From assembly GCF_001758195.1 (NCBI RefSeq), contig NZ_MASR01000001.1, positions 620,001 through 684,000 of the forward strand: a stretch of DNA of 64,000 bases. Direction: 5' to 3'. The notes below the pieces were generated by a model that had not been told where the DNA came from, searched no databases, and worked only from the letters and a program-made list of their open reading frames with translations. Position 1 is the first letter of the stretch. Every line of letters starts with the position of its first letter. This document shows positions 48,961 to 57,947 of this stretch, in pieces. The stretch comes from Pseudohongiella acticola (lineage in GTDB: Bacteria > Pseudomonadota > Gammaproteobacteria > Pseudomonadales > Pseudohongiellaceae). The position numbers were made by a program, and so were the translations under genes.

Positions 48961-50646
48961 TCAGGCTGCGTTGCGCTGCCTGGACTCTTCAATCAGTTGG
49001 CTGGCAGCCCGGAGCAAGGCGTTCAGTGACGAGCTGACAATGTCCCGACTGATGGCAACGCCGGTATGTCGCTGCAGGCCATTCTTCAATTGAATATAAG
49101 TTACAGCTTCGGCATCTGCCCCCTGACCCAGCGCATGCTCGCCATATTCCATGATTTCGAAGTCGATATCAGTGGCTTCCTTGATGGCCTCGACAAAAGC
49201 GTCCATGACCCCATCACCTTCTCCACTGATATCCAGTGTCTGTTCAAAACAGGTCAGACTGGCCTTGAAGGTTTCACGTTCCCCGGACTTGGAGAAATTA
49301 AAGCTGTCCAGTGTCACCGACTGCTGATCATGCAGATATGTTGCCTTGAAAAGGGTCCAGATCTTGTCAGCTGCAATTTCCTGACCGGTTGTTTCGGCTT
49401 CTTTCTGAATCACGCGGCTAAAATCTATCTGTAACCAGCGCGGCAGATTGAAACCAAACTTGCTTTGCAGCACATAGGCGACACCACCTTTACCAGACTG
49501 ACTGTTGACCCGTATCACATCCTGATAGGTTCGGCCCAGATCACGCGGATCGATCGGCAGATAAGCGATTTCCCAGGTACTGCCTTCCTGATACAGGTCC
49601 AGACATTTCTTGATGGCATCCTGATGACTGCCAGAGAACGCCGTGAATACCAGATCACCCGAATATGGTTGACGCGGATGCACATCAATCTGCGTGCAGG
49701 CTTTGACCACTGTCACAATCTTGTCCATATCGCTAAAGTCCAGCGTCGGATCGATGCCCTGGCTGTACATGTTCATGGCCATGACCACAATGTCCATATT
49801 GCCGGTACGCTCGCCATTACCCAGCATCGTGCCTTCAACACGGTCGGCACCGGCCATGACCGCCAGCTCTGCCGCCGCGACGGCGCAGCCACGGTCATTG
49901 TGTGTATGCAGACTGACCACCACTGCATCACGACGATCGACGTTGCGGCAAAAATACTCGACCTGGTCAGCAAACACATTGGGCGTTGCCATTTCCACCG
50001 TTGCCGGCAGATTGATGATGATTTTTTTCTCCGCCGTGGGCTGCCAGACATCAATCACCGCGTTGCACACATCAACAGCGAAATCGACCTCGGTACCGGT
50101 AAAACTTTCCGGTGAATACTGGAAATGCCAGTCCGTTTCCGGCGCTTTCTCGGCGTGCTCCTTGACTACGCGCGCGCCAGCCACGGCAATATCAATAATG
50201 CCCTGCTTATCTGTTTTAAAAACCTTTTCCCGTTGCACAACCGACGTCGAATTATAGACGTGCACGATGGCGCTTCTGGCGCCTTTCAGAGATTCATAGG
50301 TGCGCGCAATCAATTCCGGACGCGCCTGGGTCAGCACCTGAATGGTGACGTCGTCAGGAATTCTGTCTTCTTCAATCAGGTAACGCACAAAATCAAAATC
50401 GGGTTGTGATGCGGCCGGAAAACCGACTTCGATTTCCTTGAATCCGACTTCAAGCAGCAGGTCGAACATCTGTTTTTTCTGGTTGACAGACATGGGCTCA
50501 ATCAGAGCCTGGTTACCATCACGCAGATCCACACTGCACCATCGCGGCGCAACCTCTATCACCTGATCCGGCCAGGTGCGATCTTTTAATGCTACCGGCG
50601 TATACGGCAAATACTTCTGATGGTTAAAACGGTTGTGTTCGGTCAT
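48961..50646 (-). CDS. leuA: 2-isopropylmalate synthase
   Basis: First enzyme of leucine synthesis, condensing acetyl-CoA with 2-ketoisovalerate. 561 residues, the longer LeuA form found in pseudomonads. Catalytic TIM barrel: WCSVDLRDGNQALIEPM, VSLHTHNDRGCAVAAAELA (metal-binding HxH) and GNGERTGNMDIV. C-terminal regulatory (LeuA allosteric) domain from ~430, with SGEGDGVMDAFVEAI and HTGVAISRDIVSSSLNALL. AGAGGG precedes the ATG. It is a single gene divergent from an Lrp-type regulator. Confidence 0.97.
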   Translation of the reverse strand: MTEHNRFNHQKYLPYTPVALKDRTWPDQVIEVAPRWCSVDLRDGNQALIEPMSVNQKKQMFDLLLEVGFKEIEVGFPAASQPDFDFVRYLIEEDRIPDDVTIQVLTQARPELIARTYESLKGARSAIVHVYNSTSVVQREKVFKTDKQGIIDIAVAGARVVKEHAEKAPETDWHFQYSPESFTGTEVDFAVDVCNAVIDVWQPTAEKKIIINLPATVEMATPNVFADQVEYFCRNVDRRDAVVVSLHTHNDRGCAVAAAELAVMAGADRVEGTMLGNGERTGNMDIVVMAMNMYSQGIDPTLDFSDMDKIVTVVKACTQIDVHPRQPYSGDLVFTAFSGSHQDAIKKCLDLYQEGSTWEIAYLPIDPRDLGRTYQDVIRVNSQSGKGGVAYVLQSKFGFNLPRWLQIDFSRVIQKEAETTGQEIAADKIWTLFKATYLHDQQSVTLDSFNFSKSGERETFKASLTCFEQTLDISGEGDGVMDAFVEAIKEATDIDFEIMEYGEHALGQGADAEAVTYIQLKNGLQRHTGVAISRDIVSSSLNALLRAASQLIEESRQRNAA

Positions 50647-51097
50647 GCTGTCACCCTCTACGTTCCTTACGGGTTATTAACCCTTTGTCTCCAGATCTAT
50701 CACTCCGGCACAACGTGAGCTTTCCGGATTCCCCGTCGATTTTGCCGTCAGGGTGGCAGCTTCGGTCAGCTCCGCTGGGTAAGCGGTTGCCTGAAGACTG
50801 GCCAGTTGGTGGTAACCGTGTCCAGATTGCTCATGTATGCCTGGTGTTGCGATGACTTTCAGCCGTTGACAATCATTGGCAATCGTTGGCAGTCATTGCC
50901 CCTGGCCTTCTGACTGACTCACATCCTATGTCTGGTGAGTCTGCCGGGGCCTTCAGGTTGATGCATAGAATAGAAAAATTGCCGTAGTGATTCCACTCAT
51001 AAATTGCGAATAATTCGGGATATATTAGCGTTTTTAACTATTATTTGTGCTATAAATGATTTTTATAACCAATATTTAAGCCGGTATAGAGATAGCT
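50647..51097. promoter_or_regulatory. 451-base leuA/lrp divergent regulatory region
   Basis: No gene seen; short frames on the leuA strand carry no leucine-rich leader peptide. Structures seen: (a) four imperfect decamers at 50861-50900 with CCGTTGAC, TCATTGGC, TCGTTGGC, TCATTGCC endings. (b) A hairpin at 50899-50949, inner stem GACTCAC/GTGAGTC (perfect) and outer stem CCCC(T)GGC/GCCGGGG. (c) A dyad GGGTTA-T-TAACCC at 50671-50683 close to the leuA start. (d) An AT-rich 100 bases before the regulator gene, with TGCTATAAAT as its likely extended -10 element. Together they suggest a shared control region. Confidence 0.6.
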
Positions 51098-51577
51098 ATG
51101 GAACTGGACAAACTTGATCGCCGCATACTGCGCGAATTACAGCTTGATGGCAGCATTACCAACGCCGACCTGGCAGAGCGCGTAGGGCTGTCCGCAACCC
51201 CTTGCGCCAGGCGCGTCAAACGCATGCAGGATGAAGGATTAATCGAAAGCCAGGTCATTGTGCTCAACCCCTCACACCTGGGCCTCAAGCTCAGCGCACT
51301 GGTGCAAGTCAGTATGGACCGGCACACCCCTGACCGTTTTGAACGCTTTGAAGCAGAAATTCGCAAACACCCTGAAGTAACCGAATGCCTGTTAATTACC
51401 GGTCAATCAGCAGACTACCAGCTCAAGGTTATTGTGCCCGACATGGATGATTATCAGGAATTTTTGCTGAACACGCTGACCCGGATAGAAGGTGTCGCCG
51501 ACGTTCACTCCAGCTTCATCCTGCGCAAAGTTCTGGACACGACAGCATTGCCCCTGCATCACCTGGACGGAATTTAA
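51098..51577 (+). CDS. Lrp/AsnC-family transcriptional regulator
   Basis: 159 residues, Lrp size. N-terminal winged HTH: LDKLDRRILRELQLDGSITN, then VGLSATPCARRVKRMQDEGLI. C-terminal RAM/ligand domain with VQVSMDRHTPDRFERFE and VTECLLITGQSADYQLKV. It is divergent from leuA, so leucine or branched-chain control of leuA is the natural inference. The last codons and the stop lie inside the left arm of a palindromic element (51568-51629). Confidence 0.93.
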   Translation: MELDKLDRRILRELQLDGSITNADLAERVGLSATPCARRVKRMQDEGLIESQVIVLNPSHLGLKLSALVQVSMDRHTPDRFERFEAEIRKHPEVTECLLITGQSADYQLKVIVPDMDDYQEFLLNTLTRIEGVADVHSSFILRKVLDTTALPLHHLDGI

Positions 51578-51629
51578 GGGGACGGAGGGATTTGCATGGC
51601 AAATCCAGGCTCCGGCCCCTTAAATTCCG
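51568..51629. repeat. Long palindromic (REP-like) element / bidirectional terminator
   Basis: Arms of 14 perfectly paired bases (CGGAATTTAAGGGG against CCCCTTAAATTCCG), then one mismatch, 5 more pairs (CGGAG), a 3-base bulge and 8 more pairs (GGATTTGC), around a 3-base loop. The TTAAGGGG-C-CGGAG type sequence is like palindromic repeats associated elsewhere with REP-type transposases; that link is from memory. It sits between the convergent Lrp-type and LytTR genes and includes the Lrp stop codon. Confidence 0.8.
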
Positions 51630-51640
51630 CCGCTAAAAAC

Positions 51641-52462
51641 TCAAAAAAAGTGTTTAACCTTGTCTTTGTATGAGCGGCTCATTTTTAGTGACGTGCCGCA
51701 GCTCAAGGTCAGGTGAAATTCACCGTTGATATGCGATGACACTTTTTCGACCCGGTCCAGATTAACGATGGTGGACCGGTGCACGCGCTGGAACAGGGTC
51801 GCGTCAAGCTGCGATTCCAGCTCTTTCATGGTGGTGCGCATAATATGGGTATCGCCTTTTACATGCACACACATGTAGTCACCCGCAGCATCAATCCAGT
51901 CGATATCACGAATGGATACAAAGGTGGTCGACGCTCCGTCCTTGATTGCCAGTTTTTCGCAGGTCTCGATCGGATTTTCACCATTGCGCAATAACTCGGC
52001 CACGGCCTGCTCGGACTTTCCGGTCAGGCTGATCACGATATCCAGCAACAGTTTTTTGTCACTCTGTCCACGATCACTGTGCAGACGTTGCCGGGCTTTC
52101 CCGACAGCGGCCTGCAGACGCTCGATCTCGATTGGTTTCAGCAGGTAGTCAACGGCATGAATTTCAAATGCGTTCACTGCGTACTCATCGTAAGCGGTGA
52201 CAAAAATGATCATCGGCATGTTGTCCTGCTGCAGCCGTTCCACCACCTCAAACCCGGTCATTCCCGGCATCTGGATATCCAGAAATACCAGATCGGGTGT
52301 CAGCTCGGCGATTGCCTGCAATGCCTCACGGCCGTTCTGACAATCACGCAGTACTTCAATATTTTCCAGTTCCTGCAAGCGCAGCGTCAATCCCTGCCGG
52401 GCCAGCGCTTCATCGTCAACAACAATTGCTCGAAGTGTCTGCTTTGCGTCATTTTGTTTCAT
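51641..52462 (-). CDS. LytTR-family response regulator
   Basis: 273 residues. Receiver domain 12-~130: VVDDEALARQG, phospho-acceptor Asp62 in LVFLDIQMPGMTG, Thr in IFVTAYDEYA, Lys in YLLKPIE. A linker of ~40 residues precedes the LytTR DNA-binding domain (~170-273: IDWIDAAGDYMCVHVKGDTH, FQRVHRSTIVNLDRVE). Its start overlaps the kinase gene by 14 bases. Together they form a LytS/LytR- or AlgZ/AlgR-like pair; the target is unknown. Confidence 0.93.
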   Translation of the reverse strand: MKQNDAKQTLRAIVVDDEALARQGLTLRLQELENIEVLRDCQNGREALQAIAELTPDLVFLDIQMPGMTGFEVVERLQQDNMPMIIFVTAYDEYAVNAFEIHAVDYLLKPIEIERLQAAVGKARQRLHSDRGQSDKKLLLDIVISLTGKSEQAVAELLRNGENPIETCEKLAIKDGASTTFVSIRDIDWIDAAGDYMCVHVKGDTHIMRTTMKELESQLDATLFQRVHRSTIVNLDRVEKVSSHINGEFHLTLSCGTSLKMSRSYKDKVKHFF

Positions 52463-53519
52463 AAGGAATCATTACCATGACCTGGAAGCCCTTCGGCTTC
52501 CGCTCTGAAAGTACCAGTTTATGGGCATCGCCATAAATTTCCTGCAATCGGTCCCGGATATTCTTCAGCCCAACACCAATCGAGGTCGGATGACTGACAG
52601 ACCCGGGACCGTCATCCGCCACTGTAATGCAAAGCTGATTCCTGTCGCATCGATACGCACTGATCCAGATTGTACCGCCCTCTTCACTGCGCGCGATGGC
52701 GTGCTTTATCGAGTTCTCCACCAGCGGCTGCAGAATCATGCTTGGCACCAATGCTTTTTCTGTTTCCGGTGCCAGGTCAACTTTGATGACAAGACGTTCT
52801 TCGAATCTGACTTTTTCGATATCCAGATACAGATTGAGCGAACCAAGCTCATGGTCCAGATCGACAGTGTCGAGTGGATCATGCTCCAGTGAATAACGCA
52901 GGAATTTGCTCAACCGGGTGACCATAGCGTTGGCCTGATCGGTCGACTGCACCAGAATCAGCGTGGATATTGCGTTAAGAGTATTAAATAGAAAGTGAGG
53001 ATTCAACTGATAGCGCAACATGCGTAGCTGCGCCTCATGCGCCAGCGCCTCTGAACGCAGGCTTTTTTCTTTCTCGTGCTGAAACAGCTGGTAATACTTG
53101 ATACAAAAGTAGAGTACGCTCCATATCAGCAGTATCGACATGGAAATGGGCACCATACTGGTAAAACTGACCCAGCCGTAACCGGTCAAATCAACGCTGG
53201 CGCCAAACTCGGAATCAGTGATCAACACTTTCAGCGGCCGCCAGGTCTGGGACGCTACCCAGCACCCCAAAACAACTGCAACGATGCGCAGAAACACCAT
53301 CTGCTCCCAGACCGCACGATACAGGTAACGCAGACCAGTGGTCAGTATCATGCCGATGGCGGCATCTACCAGGAACACACCGATACGCTCGAGCATGTAC
53401 TCGGCGGGCACGAAGGTCAGGTCGCGCAAAACCAGCATCACCACCCAGGTGCCCCAGCCCAACAGCTGAAACAGCCAGAATTGCACTTCCCTGCGCAGCA
53501 TGGGAGCACGAACGCTCAT
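52449..53519 (-). CDS. LytS/YehU-type sensor histidine kinase
   Basis: 356 residues. About four membrane helices in the first ~150 residues with no sizeable periplasmic domain. The His_kinase domain has the phospho-acceptor His in LRYQLNPHFLFNTLNAIS. An ATPase lobe at the end has ILQPLVENSIKHAI and VADDGPGS, then GVGLKNIRDRL. The stop lies 14 bases inside the downstream response regulator, so the two are coupled. Confidence 0.93.
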   Translation of the reverse strand: MSVRAPMLRREVQFWLFQLLGWGTWVVMLVLRDLTFVPAEYMLERIGVFLVDAAIGMILTTGLRYLYRAVWEQMVFLRIVAVVLGCWVASQTWRPLKVLITDSEFGASVDLTGYGWVSFTSMVPISMSILLIWSVLYFCIKYYQLFQHEKEKSLRSEALAHEAQLRMLRYQLNPHFLFNTLNAISTLILVQSTDQANAMVTRLSKFLRYSLEHDPLDTVDLDHELGSLNLYLDIEKVRFEERLVIKVDLAPETEKALVPSMILQPLVENSIKHAIARSEEGGTIWISAYRCDRNQLCITVADDGPGSVSHPTSIGVGLKNIRDRLQEIYGDAHKLVLSERKPKGFQVMVMIPYETK

Positions 53520-53597
53520 GGCATCACGCCGACATCAGGAACATAAACGCGATGCAGGCAGTTGGCCATGCCACCTGCCCGCATCGCGAATACTGCC

Positions 53598-54578
53598 TTA
53601 TGGCAACAGGTGCGCAACACCGTCACGCTCTTCGCCAAGTTCTTTCTCGGTTTTGCTCATCAGGTCACGACTGAAATCGTTGACGTCGAGGCCCTGTACG
53701 ATGGTGTACTGACCGTTTTCGCAGGTGACCGGAAATGAGTAAATCAGGCCCTCGGCAATGCCGTAGCTGCCGTCGCTGTGAATACCCATGCTGACGATTT
53801 TACCGTTGGTGCCCAGGGCCCAGTCACGCATGTGCTCAATCGCCGCGTTGGCTGCTGATGCTGCGCTGGACAGGCCACGTGCCTTGATGATGGCCGCGCC
53901 GCGCTGCTGAACATTGGGGATGAACGTGCTTGTGAGCCAGTCCTGCTCCACCAGGTCTGTGGCTTTTTTGCCAGCGACAGTGGTGTGATGCACGTCCGGG
54001 TATTGTGTTGCGGAGTGGTTACCCCAAATGATCATGCCTTCAACATCGGTGCTGTGCGTGCCGGTTTTTTCCGCCAGCTGTGCAATGGCGCGGTTATGGT
54101 CAAGTCGGGTCATGGCGGTAAACTGGCCCGGCTTCAGGTCCGGCGCATTGCGGTACGCAATCAGTGCATTGGTGTTTGCCGGATTACCGACAACCAGCAC
54201 TTTGACGTCACGACTGGCGTGATCGTTAATGGCTTTGCCCTGTACCGAGAAAATCGCAGCATTGGCCGCCAACAGATCCTTACGCTCCATGCCCGGGCCA
54301 CGCGGACGCGCACCCACCAGCAGGCAATAGTCAGCATCTTTAAACGCAACATTGGGATCGTCGCTCTGGACGACGCCTTGCACCAGCGGGAATGCGCAGT
54401 CTTCCAGCTCCATTGCCACACCCTTGAGGGCTTCCAGCGCCGGGGTGATTTCCAGCAATTGCAGAATCACCGGCTGGTCTTTACCCAGCATTTCACCAGA
54501 TGCGATTCTGAACAATAATGAGTAACTGATTTGCCCTGCTGCCCCAGTGACAGCGACGCGAACGGGTGCTTTAGCCAT
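53598..54578 (-). CDS. mdh: Malate dehydrogenase
   Basis: NAD-dependent malate/oxaloacetate interconversion in the TCA cycle. 326 residues, the cytosolic-like group common outside enterobacteria. Rossmann motif [17 protein letters not shown] (~8-24), [13 protein letters not shown] substrate loop, [12 protein letters not shown], catalytic His in [14 protein letters not shown]. Single gene between the kinase and queA. Confidence 0.97.
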   Translation of the reverse strand: MAKAPVRVAVTGAAGQISYSLLFRIASGEMLGKDQPVILQLLEITPALEALKGVAMELEDCAFPLVQGVVQSDDPNVAFKDADYCLLVGARPRGPGMERKDLLAANAAIFSVQGKAINDHASRDVKVLVVGNPANTNALIAYRNAPDLKPGQFTAMTRLDHNRAIAQLAEKTGTHSTDVEGMIIWGNHSATQYPDVHHTTVAGKKATDLVEQDWLTSTFIPNVQQRGAAIIKARGLSSAASAANAAIEHMRDWALGTNGKIVSMGIHSDGSYGIAEGLIYSFPVTCENGQYTIVQGLDVNDFSRDLMSKTEKELGEERDGVAHLLP

Positions 54579-54644
54579 GATAAAACCCTTATTAAGTCTG
54601 AATGATAGTTAATGCGTGAAGATTTTAGGGGCCAGAGTATACCA

Positions 54645-55703
54645 CTACCGGATAAACATGGCATCGCCGTAACTGAAGAAGCGATAACGCTGTTCAATGG
54701 CCTGCTCATAGGCAGCCATGACCTGCTCGCGGCCGGCAAAAGCACTGATCAGCATCATCAGTGTTGAACGTGGCAAGTGGAAATTGGTGATCATGGCATC
54801 CACGACCTGAAACTGATATCCCGGATAAATAAAAATGTCGGTTTCACCTTCATAGGGCTGCAGCCCGGCAGCAGGGCCCGGTGAGCCCGCCTTCAATGCA
54901 GCCGACTCCAGGCTGCGTACCGAGGTAGTGCCAACGGCAATGACCCGCCCGCCGCGTTCGCGGCAGGCGTTAATCCGGGCGCAGACATCCGGCGTCACAC
55001 TGATCCATTCACTGTGCATCTTGTGTTCCTGCACATTGTCCACGCGTACCGGCTGAAAAGTGCCTGAGCCGACATGCAGTGTCACAAAAGCCATTTCTAC
55101 CGATTGGCTGCGCAGCGCACCGAGCAACGCCTCATCAAAGTGAAGACCCGCCGTGGGGGCTGCCACGGCCCCCGGATTCCTGGCATAGACTGTCTGGTAA
55201 CGGCTCTGATCCAGAACCTCGTCATCACGTTTAATGTAGGTTGGCAACGGCACATGCCCGACCCTGTCCAGCTCATCAATCAGCAGGCCCTGGCAAAAAA
55301 AACGCAAATGATAAAACCTGTCCTGACGGCCAATGACTTCAGCTTCCAGGCTATATTGGCCGCACGGAGACGTCAATATCAGCCGCACTCCGGGCTGCCG
55401 GGCGTTGCTGGCCCTGACATGGGCAATGGCTTCATTGTCCGGTAGCAGCCGCTCTATCAACACTTCGACTGCCCCGCCGGTATCCGCCCGCTTGCCCAAT
55501 AATCTGGCCGACAGCACCCGGGTATCATTGAATACCAGCAAATCCTGCGCATCAATCATTGACACGATGTCGCTGAAACGTCGGTGCTCTACGGCACCAC
55601 TTTCCCTGCCCAGGCATAACAGGCGACTGCCGCTGCGCTGCTCCAGTGGGTAATGTGCGATCAATTGATCGGGTAGGTGATAGTCGAAATCAGAAAGTTT
55701 CAT
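54645..55703 (-). CDS. queA: S-adenosylmethionine:tRNA ribosyltransferase-isomerase
   Basis: Makes epoxyqueuosine in tRNA by transferring the ribosyl part of SAM to preQ1. Start at 55703 ([19 protein letters not shown], 352 residues); the frame extends 13 codons upstream without support. Family blocks: [50 protein letters not shown] and [13 protein letters not shown]. The usual partner tgt is not next to it. Confidence 0.97.
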   Translation of the reverse strand: MKLSDFDYHLPDQLIAHYPLEQRSGSRLLCLGRESGAVEHRRFSDIVSMIDAQDLLVFNDTRVLSARLLGKRADTGGAVEVLIERLLPDNEAIAHVRASNARQPGVRLILTSPCGQYSLEAEVIGRQDRFYHLRFFCQGLLIDELDRVGHVPLPTYIKRDDEVLDQSRYQTVYARNPGAVAAPTAGLHFDEALLGALRSQSVEMAFVTLHVGSGTFQPVRVDNVQEHKMHSEWISVTPDVCARINACRERGGRVIAVGTTSVRSLESAALKAGSPGPAAGLQPYEGETDIFIYPGYQFQVVDAMITNFHLPRSTLMMLISAFAGREQVMAAYEQAIEQRYRFFSYGDAMFIR

Positions 55704-55781
55704 AAGGCGGCGAATTTTGCCCGAAAGCCCGCCCTTTGCCAAGCACGAACACCCTGAAACACGGCAATGCAGCCCCTGTAA

Positions 55782-57791
55782 TCACTCCAGGGACCGCTGG
55801 AAAAAGCTTAGTAGAGACTCATAGAAGGCAATCCGGTTTTCCTGATCATAGAATCCATGACCCTCACCGCGATGATAAATCCATGCTGGATCCTGCCCGG
55901 CTTCCTGCAACGCCTGCCGCATGGCTTCCGCTTGGGACAGCGGCGCCCTGCGATCTTCGCCACCATGCGCCAGCAGTACCGGAACCTTTATCTTATCAGC
56001 CATATTGACTGGGGATTGCCGGTGCAGTTCCTCAACATCAGTACCCACCGCCAGCGCCAGATAGCTTTCACCGCCGGGCAGGAACGGAATATCGGAGCTG
56101 GACAGCTCATTCAGATCATAAACACCCGCATAGCCGGCAGCACAATGGTAATCATCCGGATACCTTGCCACCGAGGCTAGCGCAGCAAAGGCACCATAAC
56201 TGGCCCCATAGACACAGACCCGATCCGGGTCGGCATGACCAGCCTGCACCGCCCAGCGCGTTGCCAGCTGCAGGTCATCCACCATGCCGCTGCCCCACTG
56301 GCCGTATCCTCGCTGCAGGTGTTCGTAGCCAAACCCGCCCGAACCGCGGAAATTCACCTGTAATACGGCAAAACCGTGTTTTGCCAGATACTGTGCTTCC
56401 CGATTGAAGCCGTACAGGTCCCTGATACCCATGGGCCCACCATGCGGTATCACAATCATCGGCAACGCTGTGTCCGCGTCCGCCGATTTTGTCAGGTATC
56501 CACTGAGGACAAAATCGTCAGGGCTGCGAATGGCAAAGGGCGTCACCGTTGCCATGGCGTCAACCGGCAGGTCTGTATTGAGCCCTCCCAGAAAAATCAT
56601 CTGCCGGGCTTCGTTTTCAAGCAAATAGAACTCACCCACCCGCTGTGGGCCGGACACAGCAACCACTGATCGCCTGCCATCCCGACTCATGTTTGTCACC
56701 CGCACGCGTTCGCCAGGAAACGACGCATCGAGCCCGCGCTGCAAGACCACTTCCGGATGTTCGGAAAAATAGCGGGTCTCAAAAACGTGACCATTAAATT
56801 TTGCCCCCAGCAGCTCGTCCCGGCCGCTGGACAACACCAGATCAGCACGGCTCAAATCAAAATCCGGGTCAGCAAAAACAGAGGCGATGCTGCCGTCTTC
56901 AACTACATAACGGAACAGACCCAGCGTGCCGTGCGAACTGCGCTGGATGAAATAAAAATCATCATTATCCCTGGAGAAGCCAACAAACTCGAACCCACCT
57001 TCCAGCGCAGGGCGGATAAATCGATTGCTGATATCCTGCCAGTCTTCATCGGCATGGCGGAAGCGAACCTGCAGCATCATGTCGTCATCAATGGCATACG
57101 CCAGCCGCACGTCACCATCGTAATCAGAGCGCAGTTGCCCCCAGGGTAGCGGGCTATGAACCTCGCTCCTCAGATTGCGCATCATTGACGTCCGGTTGCC
57201 TGGCGGTCGGTTATCTATGTCCAGCAGGAAGGATGACGGCCTGCTGCGGGAAATCGACCCTCGATCGACTTCGTATCGGGAAACACGAATGTGGCGGGGA
57301 TCATCGGGCAGCAGGTTCTCTATCATAAACGCGGCGAAGTCACCCACGCCTGGGCCTACCATCTGAAATTTACGGGTGTTGTCGATATTCAGGCCGAATA
57401 TTTCACCGGTCAGCATCGGTTGTTCCAACCCACCCATAAAGCGCTGAGTGGCGATAACAATGCGCTCGTCCGTAGCCCAGTGAAATTCTGCTACCCCGGT
57501 ACGCGAACGTGTGGCAAAACTGGCCTCTATCTCACCACTTTCGATATTGACGATACGTAGAACGGCATTTTCATCACTCGGATACAGCATTGCCAGATGC
57601 GTGCCGTCTGGTGACAAACGAATCGCCTCAATGGAGCTCTTACGAAAAAAGGTCTCTGCACCAATGTTCTGGAAAGAAGGGTCTTGAGCAGGAGAGGACT
57701 GATCAGACGGGTCCTGTGCAGATACGAGCGGCGCAGAAACCATCAACCAGCCTGAAAAAAGTAATGTTAAGTACCCGGGTACGCGCCTCAT
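55782..57791 (-). CDS. Exported S9-family peptidase (prolyl oligopeptidase type)
   Basis: 669 residues. Signal peptide 1-~25 (LVSAQD). A beta-propeller-like N-terminal half (~40-400) is followed by an alpha/beta-hydrolase domain. Nucleophile Ser531 is in YGASYGAFAAL; Asp613 is in AHGGEDRRAP; His645 is in HRGEGHGFYDQ. The oxyanion region is IVIPHGGPMGIRD. Expected to cut peptides in the periplasm; exact specificity (dipeptidyl or acylaminoacyl) is unclear. First of a run of exported hydrolases. Confidence 0.92.
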   Translation of the reverse strand: MRRVPGYLTLLFSGWLMVSAPLVSAQDPSDQSSPAQDPSFQNIGAETFFRKSSIEAIRLSPDGTHLAMLYPSDENAVLRIVNIESGEIEASFATRSRTGVAEFHWATDERIVIATQRFMGGLEQPMLTGEIFGLNIDNTRKFQMVGPGVGDFAAFMIENLLPDDPRHIRVSRYEVDRGSISRSRPSSFLLDIDNRPPGNRTSMMRNLRSEVHSPLPWGQLRSDYDGDVRLAYAIDDDMMLQVRFRHADEDWQDISNRFIRPALEGGFEFVGFSRDNDDFYFIQRSSHGTLGLFRYVVEDGSIASVFADPDFDLSRADLVLSSGRDELLGAKFNGHVFETRYFSEHPEVVLQRGLDASFPGERVRVTNMSRDGRRSVVAVSGPQRVGEFYLLENEARQMIFLGGLNTDLPVDAMATVTPFAIRSPDDFVLSGYLTKSADADTALPMIVIPHGGPMGIRDLYGFNREAQYLAKHGFAVLQVNFRGSGGFGYEHLQRGYGQWGSGMVDDLQLATRWAVQAGHADPDRVCVYGASYGAFAALASVARYPDDYHCAAGYAGVYDLNELSSSDIPFLPGGESYLALAVGTDVEELHRQSPVNMADKIKVPVLLAHGGEDRRAPLSQAEAMRQALQEAGQDPAWIYHRGEGHGFYDQENRIAFYESLLSFFQRSLE

Positions 57792-57947
57792 GCTCAGCTC
57801 CTTTTCTTATTGTTACGAAACGGAGAGAGCTTATGAAATGAATGTTCCTCAACGCAACCAGATCTGAAGACCCGCCCGTGTCGGCTGCAGAAAATGAGAG
57901 TTACTTCACAATTTTGACATTACCCCTGCACACGGACTAAAAACAGT

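Noticed and set aside
50760-51000. Leucine-rich leader peptide or T-box before leuA
   Set aside because: Small frames such as MTANDCQ and MIVNG on the leuA strand contain no leucine codon run, and no T-box core was seen.
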